A stretch of 64,000 bases of DNA from NCBI GenBank assembly GCA_026129545.1, contig JAHCHX010000001.1, positions 433,501 through 497,500 of the forward strand. Direction: 5' to 3'. How positions within the stretch are numbered: the stretch's first letter is position 1; each line of letters begins with the position of its first letter. A program made the translations under genes and the position numbers. Under the pieces are notes generated by a model. The model made no database searches. It saw only the letters and a program-made list of their open reading frames with translations, and was not told where the DNA came from. Positions 37,005-45,454 of the stretch are shown here, one piece after another. This DNA is from Saprospiraceae bacterium. GTDB lineage: Bacteria; Bacteroidota; Bacteroidia; Chitinophagales; Saprospiraceae.

Positions 37005-39386
37005 ATGAAAAAGGAATCCATTCCCAATCCCGAAAATCCCGAAACTTTCACCGGACTGCGCCGAAGCAAGCCCAAAAAAGTCGCGGGTGGCCTGCCTGCC
37101 GTCGTGAGCAGCGTCAAGCACGTCCTCGCTGAAATGGACGCGGCGCGCGGCTTCAAAGCATTGGCTCAACTCAACCAAAAAGGCGGCCACGATTGCCCCG
37201 GCTGCGCTTGGCCCGACCCCGACGACGAGCGCAGCGGCATCGCCGAATACTGCGAAAACGGCGCAAAAGCCATCGCCGAGGAAGCCACCACAAAGAAACT
37301 CACCGCCGAGTTTTTTGCCCAACACAGCGTCGCCGCACTCGCCGAATTGTCCGACTACGAAATCGGGAAAAAGGGTAGGGTAGCGGAGCCGGTCTATCTG
37401 CCCCCCGGCGCCACGCACTATCAGCCCATCACTTGGGATGATGCCTTTGCCAAAATCGCCAACCACCTCAACAGCCTCGCCTCGCCCGACGAAGCCCTGT
37501 TTTACACCTCCGGGCGCACGAGCAACGAGGCCGCTTTCCTCTACCAACTTTTCGTGCGAAAATTCGGCACCAACAACCTGCCCGATTGCAGCAATATGTG
37601 CCACGAAAGCAGCGGAGTGGCGCTCAATGAATCTGTCGGCATCGGCAAAGGCTCGGTCACGCTCGAAGATTTTTACGAGGCCGAAGTCATCATCATTCTC
37701 GGCCAAAACCCCGGCACCAACCACCCGCGTATGCTCACCGCTTTGCAAAAAGCCAAAGCCAACGGCGCGAAAATCATCTCCGTAAACCCCCTAAAAGAAA
37801 CCGGCCTCGTCGCCTTCAGTCACCCGCAAACGCTGAAAGGAATGTTGGGCATAGCCACGCCGCTCACCGACGTTTTTTTGCAAATAAAAATCAACGGCGA
37901 CATGGCGCTTTTGAAGGCGCTGATGCTCCTCATGCTCGAAGCCGAAGAGCAAAACCCCGGCTCGGTGTTCGCACTCGATTTTATTCGGGAACACACGTTC
38001 GGCGCAGAGGCGTATTTGGAACATTTGAAAAAACACAAGTTGGAACACCTCGCGGCAGCCTGTGGCGTGCCGTTGGAACAAATCCGCGAAGCCGCCAACT
38101 TGCTCATTTCCAGGAAAAAAATCATCGCCTGCTGGGCAATGGGTTTGACCCAACACAAAAACGCCGTCGCCACCATTCAGGAAATCGTCAACCTGCTTTT
38201 GCTCAAAGGAAGCATCGGCAAGCCCGGCGCTGGCACCTGCCCCGTGCGCGGCCACAGCAACGTGCAGGGCGACCGCACGGTGGGCATCAACGAAAAACCC
38301 CCGCAGGCGTTTCTCGACAACCTCGAACGCGCCTTCGGCTTCCGGCCCCCGCAAAAACACGGCTACGACGTGGTGGAAAGCATCCGCGCCATGCACGAGG
38401 GCAAAGCCAAAGTCTTCATCGCCATGGGCGGTAATTTCCTCTCGGCCACGCCCGACACAAACTTCACCGCCGAGGCGCTGCGCCGATGTGATTTGACCGT
38501 TCACATCTCTACCAAATTGAATCGAAGTCACTTGGTGCATGGCCGAGAAGCCCTCATTCTACCCTGTCTCGGTCGCACCGACCTCGACATCCTGAACGGC
38601 GAGCGGCAATTCGTGACGGTGGAAAACTCGATGGGCGTGGTTCATTCCTCGCAGGGCAACCTGCCGCCTGTGTCGCCCCACCTACTCAGCGAGCCTGTCA
38701 TTGTGTGCCGTTTGGCGAAGGCGGTTTTTTCTCGACAGGATTTACAGGATTCACAGGTTTTAAAAGCCGAACCAGAGAAAAAAAATCCTGCAAATCATGT
38801 TTATCCTGTCAAAATTGACTGGGACAAATACCTCCAACACTACGACCACATCCGCGACGCCATCGAAAGCGCGATTCCGGGTTTTGAAGACTACAACCGC
38901 CGGGTGCGGGAGCCGGGCGGCTTCTACCTGCCCAATGGCTCGCGCATCGGAAAATTCAACACCTTCAACGGCAAAGCCAATTTCAACATCGCCGAAGTGC
39001 CTGAAAACCAACTCGCTGCCGAAGAGTTCGTGCTCATGACCATTCGCAGCCACGACCAGTTCAACACGACAATCTACGGCCTCGACGACCGCTATCGTGG
39101 CATTTTCCACGAGCGCCGCGTGGTGCTCATGAACGCCCGAGATATCGAAAAAGAGGGGCTAAAAGATGGCGACGTGGTGGATTTATTCAACCGTCACGAT
39201 GGCGTGGAGCGCGTGGCCCGGAAGTTTATCGTGGTGGCCTACGACATCCCGGAACGTTGTATGGCGACTTATTTCCCCGAAGCGAACGTGCTGGTGCCGA
39301 TTAACGACACAGCGGAGAAAAGCGGAACGCCCGTGTCGAAGGGCGTGGTGGTGCGGGTGAGGAGGCATGCCCTTGACGATGTTTAG
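37005..39386 (+). CDS. FdhF/YdeP-family molybdopterin oxidoreductase
   Basis: 793 residues. The N-terminal region has the YdeP-type HDCPGCAWPDP pair of cysteines, followed by TWDDAF, SGRTSNEAAFLYQ and SNMCHESSGVALNESVG, the bis-MGD-binding core of formate-dehydrogenase-like enzymes; the C-terminal cofactor domain has LMTIRSHDQFNTTIYG and NARDIEKEGLKDGDVVD. E. coli YdeP is linked to acid resistance; substrate unknown. It lacks the N-terminal 4Fe-4S CxxCxxxC cluster of true FdhF. Residues about 577-603 look foreign: they are encoded by an imperfect palindromic intergenic-type repeat kept in frame. Confidence 0.9.
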   Translation: MKKESIPNPENPETFTGLRRSKPKKVAGGLPAVVSSVKHVLAEMDAARGFKALAQLNQKGGHDCPGCAWPDPDDERSGIAEYCENGAKAIAEEATTKKLTAEFFAQHSVAALAELSDYEIGKKGRVAEPVYLPPGATHYQPITWDDAFAKIANHLNSLASPDEALFYTSGRTSNEAAFLYQLFVRKFGTNNLPDCSNMCHESSGVALNESVGIGKGSVTLEDFYEAEVIIILGQNPGTNHPRMLTALQKAKANGAKIISVNPLKETGLVAFSHPQTLKGMLGIATPLTDVFLQIKINGDMALLKALMLLMLEAEEQNPGSVFALDFIREHTFGAEAYLEHLKKHKLEHLAAACGVPLEQIREAANLLISRKKIIACWAMGLTQHKNAVATIQEIVNLLLLKGSIGKPGAGTCPVRGHSNVQGDRTVGINEKPPQAFLDNLERAFGFRPPQKHGYDVVESIRAMHEGKAKVFIAMGGNFLSATPDTNFTAEALRRCDLTVHISTKLNRSHLVHGREALILPCLGRTDLDILNGERQFVTVENSMGVVHSSQGNLPPVSPHLLSEPVIVCRLAKAVFSRQDLQDSQVLKAEPEKKNPANHVYPVKIDWDKYLQHYDHIRDAIESAIPGFEDYNRRVREPGGFYLPNGSRIGKFNTFNGKANFNIAEVPENQLAAEEFVLMTIRSHDQFNTTIYGLDDRYRGIFHERRVVLMNARDIEKEGLKDGDVVDLFNRHDGVERVARKFIVVAYDIPERCMATYFPEANVLVPINDTAEKSGTPVSKGVVVRVRRHALDDV
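38734..38814. repeat. In-frame ACAGGATT-type palindromic repeat inside the YdeP-like gene
   Basis: GACAGGATTTACAGGATTCA opens the element and an imperfect inverted copy, ending TTTATCCTGTC, closes it, with A/C-rich sequence between. The arms have the look of an intergenic repeat; here they encode about 27 residues (577-603) without a stop. Confidence 0.75.
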
Positions 39387-39469
39387 CGTAGAAAGAGAGC
39401 CTTCATTCTTTGGAAAAAAATCGTAAAAACATAGGTTTTTAGCCGCAAAGGATTTTTAGAGTTTAGCGC

Positions 39470-39630
39470 ATGAAACCAAAAGTAGTTGTTCAAAAGGCCG
39501 AGGAAGGAGGTTATTGGGCAGAGGTTCCTGCCATACCGGGCTGCATGACGCAAGGGAAACTTTCGAGGACCTGTTTCAAGACCTATACGAGGCAATAGAA
39601 GGGTGTTTATCGGCACATTACTGGACATTA
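39470..39630 (+). pseudogene. HicB-type antitoxin remnant, frameshifted
   Basis: From ATG 39470 the translation MKPKVVVQKAEEGGYWAEVP (residues 1-20) and AIPGCMTQG match the start of HicB antitoxins, then the frame changes and ends at a TAG. Adding one base after about position 39558 restores ETFEDLFQDLYEAIEGCLSA, the rest of the family pattern (ETxEEL...REAIEG). After that similarity stops and the DNA turns into cacaaagacac-type repeat sequence. No hicA toxin is present on either side. A dead toxin-antitoxin remnant; a sequencing error is possible for the single-base shift, but the C-terminal loss is independent of it. Confidence 0.75.
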
Positions 39631-40014
39631 CTTTTTGTGCTACAAAGACACAAAATGCACAAATCAATGAGTATTTTGCTGTGTGACTTCGTGGCAAATC
39701 TGAAAAAGTCCAAATAGTATGGTTTGCATCCTCGCCAACATCAAGCCACAAACCGCATCCACTCCACCTCAACAGCATAAGCAAAGCAAGCCAAAATACC
39801 ATCCCGAATCAACAAATTTGGAAAAAAACTCGAAACGCCGCAAGCTTTCCCACGTCTATCTCCTGCACAAGTTTTCTTGAATCTGCGAAATGTTTTTCAA
39901 ACATCGTTTTCTTTGCTGCGTTAATACTCAAACACAAGAGGCAGAGACATCAAGGCGCGTCGAACCACCAAACTTCCCCGCGCTGTTTCACCGCTCTGCC
40001 GCGCATACTTCACC
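39631..40014. other. Intergenic region without a recognisable gene
   Basis: The first ~90 nt carry a cacaaagacacaaa/gtgtgacttcgtgg low-complexity repeat of the type seen again at 44715-44745. The rest, up to the AsmA start, shows no coding frame with family-like content, no hairpin and no clear promoter. A minus-strand open frame here (39383-39802) is a chance product. Confidence 0.6.
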
Positions 40015-43000
40015 ATGAAAAAACTACTGTTCGGCGTTGCCATTTTTCTCTTGCTTTTGGTGGGGGCCCTCGTGGCGCTGCCATTTCTTTTCAAAGACGA
40101 AATCCTCGCACAAGTCAAAGCCACCGCCAACGAAAGCCTCACGGCTACGGTGGACTTCAAGGACGTGAGCATTTCCGTTTTTCGCAATTTTCCCAAACTC
40201 TCCGTCGGCCTCGAAAGCTTGGAAGTGACCAACGGCCCCGGCCCCTTCGAAGGGGTCAAACTCGTGCAGTGCGAGCGCCTCGACGTGGCCATTGACCTAT
40301 GGTCGGCCATTTTTGGCAGCGAAGTGATTGTGAAGGGGCTTTATTTCAAAAAGCCCGACATCCGGGTATTTGTGCTGAGCAACGGACAAGCCAACTACGA
40401 TATCACAAAGCCGTCGGAGCCAACCACACCGTCGTCGGCCTCGACGGCTGATGCCAGCCCCATCAAACTCGAACGCTATGGCATCAGTCAAGGCAAAGTG
40501 CTCTACGACGACCGGGGGCTAAATATGCGTGCCGAGTTGGAAGGCCTCGACCACACGGGTTCCGGCGCGTTCACCACCGACCTCTACGACCTCGTCATGA
40601 AGACCGCCGTAGAGCGGCTTTCGGTGAAATACGGCGGGGTGCAATACCTGCGCAATGCCCGCCTCGACTGGAACACGACGCTGAATGCCGACATGAAAAA
40701 CATGAAATTCACGCTCAAAGAAAACGAGCTGCAACTCAATGCCCTAAAACTGATGCTCAACGGCTGGGTGGCGATGCCCGAAAACAGCGACGACATTCGC
40801 ATGGACCTCACCTTTGGCACCCCCGCCAACACGTTCAAAAGCCTCCTCAGCATCGTTCCCGGTGCCTACACAAAGGACTACAACGACGTGCAAGCCAATG
40901 GCACGGTACAGTTCGCGGGTTTTGCAAAAGGCACCTACAACGAAAGGGTCTATCCAGCCTTCAAACTTGATTTCAAGGTCGCCAACGCTGATTTTAAATA
41001 TCCCTCCCTGCCTCTCGGCGTGAGCAACATCCATGTAGATGCCAGCATCAATAGCCCTTCGGCTCGCCTCAACGATATGACGGTGCGCATTCCGAAATTC
41101 AGCCTCCGCATCGGCTCCAACCCGCTGGAGGGTTATTTCAACTTGAAAACGCCCGAAACAGACCCCACCGTTGACATGAAAATCAACGGCACGCTCAACC
41201 TCGGCGAACTCTCCAAAGCCTTCCCCATGGAAGGGGTGCAAGAACTCGCAGGGGTCATCAAGGCCAACATGACCTTGAAGGCGGCCATGAGCCAAATAGA
41301 CCGAGGCCAATACGACCAAGTGAACATGGCTGGCGATTTCGCCATGAGCGGCATTTCCTACAAAACGGCCGATATGCCTGCGGTGAAAATCAACCAACTG
41401 ACCACCAGCCTGACCCCACAACGAGTTGACATTCAGAATTTTGATGCCAAGCTTGGCAAGAGCGACCTCCGCGCCAATGGCTCCATTGACAACGTGCTCG
41501 CATATTTTTCCACCAACAAAACCATGAAAGGCCGCCTGAATTTTTCCTCCAACTTCTTCGATGCCAACGAATGGATGGAACCCGAGCCCTCCGATGGTGG
41601 CGTGGTGCCGAGCGATGTCTCGAAAACCAGTGGCGGCGGCCAAACAACAACTGCCGGCGAAAAAGCATTCGACCGTTGGGATTTCGAGATGGACGGCAAA
41701 ATCAATCGCCTCAAATACGATACCTATGACCTGACCAACCTCGTCATGAAAGGCCGCTTCATGCCCAACAAGATGACGGTGGACAATTTTGGCATGAACA
41801 TCGGCGCGAGCGATTTGCGCGGCAACGGGCGCATTTTGAACGCATGGAATTACCTGTTCGACAACCAAACCGTGTCGGGCGTGGTCAATCTGCAATCCAA
41901 CTACTTCGACCTCAACCAGTTCATGACCGACCCCGCGCCAGCCTCCTCGACCACCGGCGGTGCCAAGCCCACTCCAACGGCAAGCGCACCCGCCACTGAG
42001 GACATCGTGGTGGTGCCGAAAAACGTGGACATGACGCTCAACGCCGATTTCAACAAAATCAAATACACCACCTACGACCTAAACAATCTCGAAGGTCAAA
42101 TAACGGTGAAAAACGGCGTGGCCCGGCTCAACGACTGCACCGCCAACGTCATCGGTGGCCTCATAGGCTTGGAAGGCGAATACAACACCTCCAACCCCGC
42201 CAAACCCACTTTCAATATGGACATGGCGCTCCAAAACATGGGCTTCAAAGAAGCTTTCCAGACCTTTGCCACCGTGAAGGCGCTCGCCCCCGTGATGCAG
42301 TTGATGGATGGAAAATTCAACACCACCCTTTCCATGAGCGGCGCCTTGGGCAAAGACATGATGCCAGACCTGAACACCCTCACAGCGGAAGGCTTCTTAG
42401 AGACTCTCAGCGCGGCATTCAACAATTTCAAACCCATGAGCGAAATCGGATCCAAACTGGGCATTGACTACCTGCAACGCATGGAGTTGAAAAACACCAA
42501 AAACTGGTTTGAAATCAAGAACGGTCAGGTCATCGTGAAGCCCTTCAACACGCAGGTGCGCGATGTGGCCATGCAGATTGGCGGCTCGCACGGGCTTAAT
42601 CAGGAAATGAATTATCAAATCGTCACCAAGACCCCACGCGCCGCCTTGCAGAAAAGCGCCGCCGGTGCCGCGGCCAATTCCGGCCTCAATTTCCTCAGCA
42701 AAGAAGCCGGCAAATTCGGTGTGAACATCGCGCAAGGCGAGTACATCAATGTTCGCTTCGACCTCACAGGCTCGCTGGCCAATCCAAAGGTCGCCATGAA
42801 AATACTCGGCTCCGACGGGCAAAGCAGCATAAAGGAAGAGGCAACGGCCAGCGTGCAAGCCGCCGCCCAAGCCGCCGTGGACAAAGCCAAGGACTCCTTG
42901 ACCAACGTCGCCAACCGCGAGCTCGACAAAGCAAAGCAACAAGCCCAAGCCGCCGCCGACAAAGCTGCTGACAGCCTCCGTGCTGCAGCCGACAAGCAAT

Positions 43001-43170
43001 TGCAGGAAGCCAAAGACAAAGCCGCCAAAGAACTGGGCGAAAAGGCGGGCGAGGCCATCGGCCAAAAAGCCGACGAAGCATTGGGCGACCAAGGCAAAAA
43101 AACAGTGGACGAAGCCAAGAAAAAACTGGAAACTTGGGACCCTTTCAAGAAGAAAAAGAAGGATAATTGA
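40015..43170 (+). CDS. Large AsmA-family protein
   Basis: 1051 residues. One N-terminal membrane helix (residues 5-24), then AsmA features: LFKDEILAQVKATANESLTATVDFKDVSISVFRNFPKLS, repeated beta strands with SDLRANGSIDN and ASDLRGNGRILN, and the late AsmA_2-like block (about residues 760-900: MDMALQNMGFKEAFQTF, FNTTLSMSGALGKDMMPDL). AsmA-like proteins bridge the periplasm and are proposed to move phospholipids to the outer membrane. Residues 943-1051 form an Ala/Lys/Asp-rich probable coiled coil (SVQAAAQAAVDKAKDS... KKKKKDN) not typical of the family. Single gene. Confidence 0.88.
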   Translation: MKKLLFGVAIFLLLLVGALVALPFLFKDEILAQVKATANESLTATVDFKDVSISVFRNFPKLSVGLESLEVTNGPGPFEGVKLVQCERLDVAIDLWSAIFGSEVIVKGLYFKKPDIRVFVLSNGQANYDITKPSEPTTPSSASTADASPIKLERYGISQGKVLYDDRGLNMRAELEGLDHTGSGAFTTDLYDLVMKTAVERLSVKYGGVQYLRNARLDWNTTLNADMKNMKFTLKENELQLNALKLMLNGWVAMPENSDDIRMDLTFGTPANTFKSLLSIVPGAYTKDYNDVQANGTVQFAGFAKGTYNERVYPAFKLDFKVANADFKYPSLPLGVSNIHVDASINSPSARLNDMTVRIPKFSLRIGSNPLEGYFNLKTPETDPTVDMKINGTLNLGELSKAFPMEGVQELAGVIKANMTLKAAMSQIDRGQYDQVNMAGDFAMSGISYKTADMPAVKINQLTTSLTPQRVDIQNFDAKLGKSDLRANGSIDNVLAYFSTNKTMKGRLNFSSNFFDANEWMEPEPSDGGVVPSDVSKTSGGGQTTTAGEKAFDRWDFEMDGKINRLKYDTYDLTNLVMKGRFMPNKMTVDNFGMNIGASDLRGNGRILNAWNYLFDNQTVSGVVNLQSNYFDLNQFMTDPAPASSTTGGAKPTPTASAPATEDIVVVPKNVDMTLNADFNKIKYTTYDLNNLEGQITVKNGVARLNDCTANVIGGLIGLEGEYNTSNPAKPTFNMDMALQNMGFKEAFQTFATVKALAPVMQLMDGKFNTTLSMSGALGKDMMPDLNTLTAEGFLETLSAAFNNFKPMSEIGSKLGIDYLQRMELKNTKNWFEIKNGQVIVKPFNTQVRDVAMQIGGSHGLNQEMNYQIVTKTPRAALQKSAAGAAANSGLNFLSKEAGKFGVNIAQGEYINVRFDLTGSLANPKVAMKILGSDGQSSIKEEATASVQAAAQAAVDKAKDSLTNVANRELDKAKQQAQAAADKAADSLRAAADKQLQEAKDKAAKELGEKAGEAIGQKADEALGDQGKKTVDEAKKKLETWDPFKKKKKDN

Positions 43171-43209
43171 TTGACTCGACTGATTGAACCAATCGGCACA
43201 ACCAAATCA

Positions 43210-43896
43210 ATGAAAATCCCACGCTGGAAAAAACTGCTGTCGCATCTCGTACCGCTCACGCTGGAAGAAACCGGCTCCGAGTACAACCCAGAGCTCACCG
43301 TCACACTCGACCGTGGGCGGCTTCAACTGCTAAGCGGCGATGCCATTTATTCGTGGGACGACCTCTACAAAAATTTTCTCGTGGCGTTCGACCAACTGAA
43401 AATGGATGAACGAGCCATCGAAGAAGTGCTCGTTCTGGGATTAGGACTGGGCTCGGTACCCTATATGCTGGAAAAAGTGTTTCACCAAAAATACCGCTAC
43501 ACCGCAGTGGAATGGGACGAAACCGTAGCCGAATTGGCCGCCAAATACACCCTTTCCCGCCTCTCCAGCCCAATGGACATCGTGACCGCCGACGCAGAAA
43601 TGTTTGTGAGCATCACGGAGCAAACATTCGACCTCATTGTGGCCGATATTTTTGAGGACGACCTTACGCCCCCCCAATTCGAGACGGCGGAATTCCTGCT
43701 TTCCTGCGAACAGTTGCTCCGCCCCGGCGGGCTGCTGCTTTTCAACCGACTGCACGGCGGCAGCCCAGCCGTGAAAATCGTGACCGAGCGTTTCTTTGAA
43801 GTGAAATTCAAAGCCGCATTTCCCGATGCTTGGGCTATTGACACAGGGGGCAACTGGATACTCTGCCACCAAAAAAAGTCAGTGGTCGTTGCTTAG
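43210..43896 (+). CDS. Spermidine-synthase-like Rossmann methyltransferase-fold protein
   Basis: 228 residues from ATG 43210 (the frame start at 43171 is TTG). The fold is visible from VLVLGLGLGSVPYML (SAM/dcSAM-binding loop), YTAVEWDETVAELAA, IVTADAEMF and FDLIVADIFEDDLTPPQF, matching the spermidine synthase-like group; the aminopropyltransferase-specific GGGDG motif is replaced by LGLGLGS, so the substrate may not be putrescine. Follows the AsmA gene by 39 nt and is probably co-transcribed. Confidence 0.78.
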   Translation: MKIPRWKKLLSHLVPLTLEETGSEYNPELTVTLDRGRLQLLSGDAIYSWDDLYKNFLVAFDQLKMDERAIEEVLVLGLGLGSVPYMLEKVFHQKYRYTAVEWDETVAELAAKYTLSRLSSPMDIVTADAEMFVSITEQTFDLIVADIFEDDLTPPQFETAEFLLSCEQLLRPGGLLLFNRLHGGSPAVKIVTERFFEVKFKAAFPDAWAIDTGGNWILCHQKKSVVVA

Positions 43897-44004
43897 ACAA
43901 AAGGCAGAGGGCAGCAATCAGAGGGGTTCAGTCTTTGTTGGGGCTTGCAAACCGTATGAAATCAGCCTTCTACTCTCGACCTCCCACCCAAGTTTTTACA
44001 TTTT

Positions 44005-44622
44005 TTACAACCAATTGAGCAATTGCGCCACAAAATCGAGAAACAAGGAAGGCTCCAAGATGAGTGGAAAGAAGAAGCCAAACACGGCTCCGAAAAAATG
44101 CGCGACGTGGTCAATATTGTCGCCGCCGCGCTGTGCCGCGCGCGAGCTGTACCACAGATACAAGATGCCAAAGATGAAGCCCGGAATGGGGATAGGAATG
44201 AAGAAAAGCATGATGCCGACAGTGGGTGCCAGCAGGATGAAGGCGAACAAAACCGCCGCCACCGCCCCCGACGCGCCGATGCTGGCAAAACTCGAAGTGT
44301 TTTTGTACTTCTGAAAGGTGGCGGAAGAAGCCGCCGCGATGGCCACCAAATAAAAAGCAAGATATACAAGCCCGCCGAAGCCCTCAAACTTGGCCTTGAA
44401 CCAGTTCTCCACATGATTGCCGAAGAAGTAGAGGGTCAGCATATTGAAAATCAAGTGCATAGGGTCGCCATGCAGAAAGCCGCTCGTCAACCAGCGATAA
44501 TACTCGCCATGCCGCGCTTCCTGATACGGCCAATGCTGCATTTTCACGAACAGCTCTCGATTGTTGAAGGCCATGAACGAAATCAGTGCCGTGAAGCCAA
44601 TAATGAGATAGGTGATGGTCAT
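44005..44622 (-). CDS. Rhomboid-family intramembrane serine protease
   Basis: 205 residues with six helices. Catalytic Ser118 lies in SIGASGA and His175 in DHVAHFFGA, the GxSG/AH pair of rhomboids, and HGDPMHLIFNMLTLYFFG carries the conserved loop-1 His/Asn residues. It cleaves helices within the membrane. ATG 44622 is chosen since the first helix follows directly; the frame upstream (to 44733) runs through a CAA/TTG-rich tract and repeat sequence. Confidence 0.92.
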   Translation of the reverse strand: MTITYLIIGFTALISFMAFNNRELFVKMQHWPYQEARHGEYYRWLTSGFLHGDPMHLIFNMLTLYFFGNHVENWFKAKFEGFGGLVYLAFYLVAIAAASSATFQKYKNTSSFASIGASGAVAAVLFAFILLAPTVGIMLFFIPIPIPGFIFGILYLWYSSRAAQRGGDNIDHVAHFFGAVFGFFFPLILEPSLFLDFVAQLLNWL

Positions 44623-44667
44623 GTTGGTTGGTGATTTGTTGGCTGGCAACTTGTTGTTTGATGATTG
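44623..44667. repeat. TTG/CAA-rich tract at the rhomboid 5' end
   Basis: On the plus strand a run of TTGTTGG/TTGGTTGG-type words ending right at the rhomboid start codon. The same vocabulary recurs at 58018-58055 and 62563-62724. Confidence 0.55.
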
Positions 44668-44751
44668 AAAGTGTTCGCAAAACTGCCTCATCTTAATGGA
44701 AACAATAAGCAAACACAGAGACACGAAGGACACAGCGTTTTGGGTTCCAAT

Positions 44752-44902
44752 AATTTATGCGAATCAAGAGTTGGAAAATCCAAAGTGTTGAAAATCATAT
44801 TTTTAAGCACCCGCGTTTACGAAACTTTTGAAAGTTTCGTAAACGTAAGTCGCTTAAAATGAAGTCAATTTTCTAACCCTTGATTCGCATAATTTACGCT
44901 TC
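44752..44902. repeat. Long imperfect palindrome with a perfect 15-bp stem
   Basis: CGTTTACGAAACTTT (44814-44828) and AAAGTTTCGTAAACG (44831-44845) form a perfect stem with only TG between. Around them, GCGAATCAAGAGTTGGAAAA (left) is matched by an inverted copy with two mismatches on the right (44868-44890), giving a ~150-nt cruciform-like element between the rhomboid and rlmH genes. Confidence 0.85.
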
Positions 44903-44983
44903 TTTAAGCGCAGCGTTTGTGGTGTAAAGAGAAAACATCCGGGATTGTTTGACACACTTTTCTGAACATTTCAACTCAGCCAC

Positions 44984-45454
44984 TCACTCATTATGATAAG
45001 GTTCGTTGCGCAGAATAGTCATGGCGCGGTATAGCTGTTCCAGAAAAAAAAGACGTGCCATGAGGTGGTTGAACGTCATTTTTGACAGAGATAACTGCTC
45101 ATCGGCGCGGGCATAAACTTCGGGCGAAAATCCGAAAGCGCCGCCAATCAAAAAAATCAATCGGCGGTGAGAGGCGGCCAAGCGGCGTTCAAGCCAGCGA
45201 GCCAATTGGACGGAGCCAAGCTCTTGCCCGCGTTCGTCGAGCAGCACGAGGTAGTCGTCGGGGTTGATTTTGGCGAGTACCATTTTGCCTTCTTCCTGTT
45301 TGAGTTGAGCGCCGTTGGTGGTTTTGAGTTTTACATCTGGCAATATCGTCCAGCTGAAAGGCAGATAATTTTTGAGGCGCTTCTCAAAAATCTCGATGCC
45401 TGTCACCAGGTACTTCTCCGATGTCTTGCCGATGGCCCAAAGTTCTACTTTCAT
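44984..45454 (-). CDS. rlmH: 23S rRNA pseudouridine-1915 N3-methyltransferase RlmH
   Basis: 156 residues, the family length. SPOUT-fold methyltransferase that modifies pseudouridine 1915 in helix 69 of 23S rRNA on assembled ribosomes. Visible: LVLLDERGQELGSVQLARWL, IFLIGGAFGFSPEVYARA (SAM knot), LSLSKMTFNHLMARLFFLEQLYRA and the C-terminal RNEPYHNE. Its start codon overlaps the stop of the SWIM gene (ATGA at 45451-45454), so the two are coupled. Confidence 0.97.
   Translation of the reverse strand: MKVELWAIGKTSEKYLVTGIEIFEKRLKNYLPFSWTILPDVKLKTTNGAQLKQEEGKMVLAKINPDDYLVLLDERGQELGSVQLARWLERRLAASHRRLIFLIGGAFGFSPEVYARADEQLSLSKMTFNHLMARLFFLEQLYRAMTILRNEPYHNE

Noticed and set aside
39383..39802. 139-residue minus-strand open frame
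   Set aside because: It crosses the 3' end of the YdeP-like gene and the hicB remnant on the opposite strand and lacks family features.
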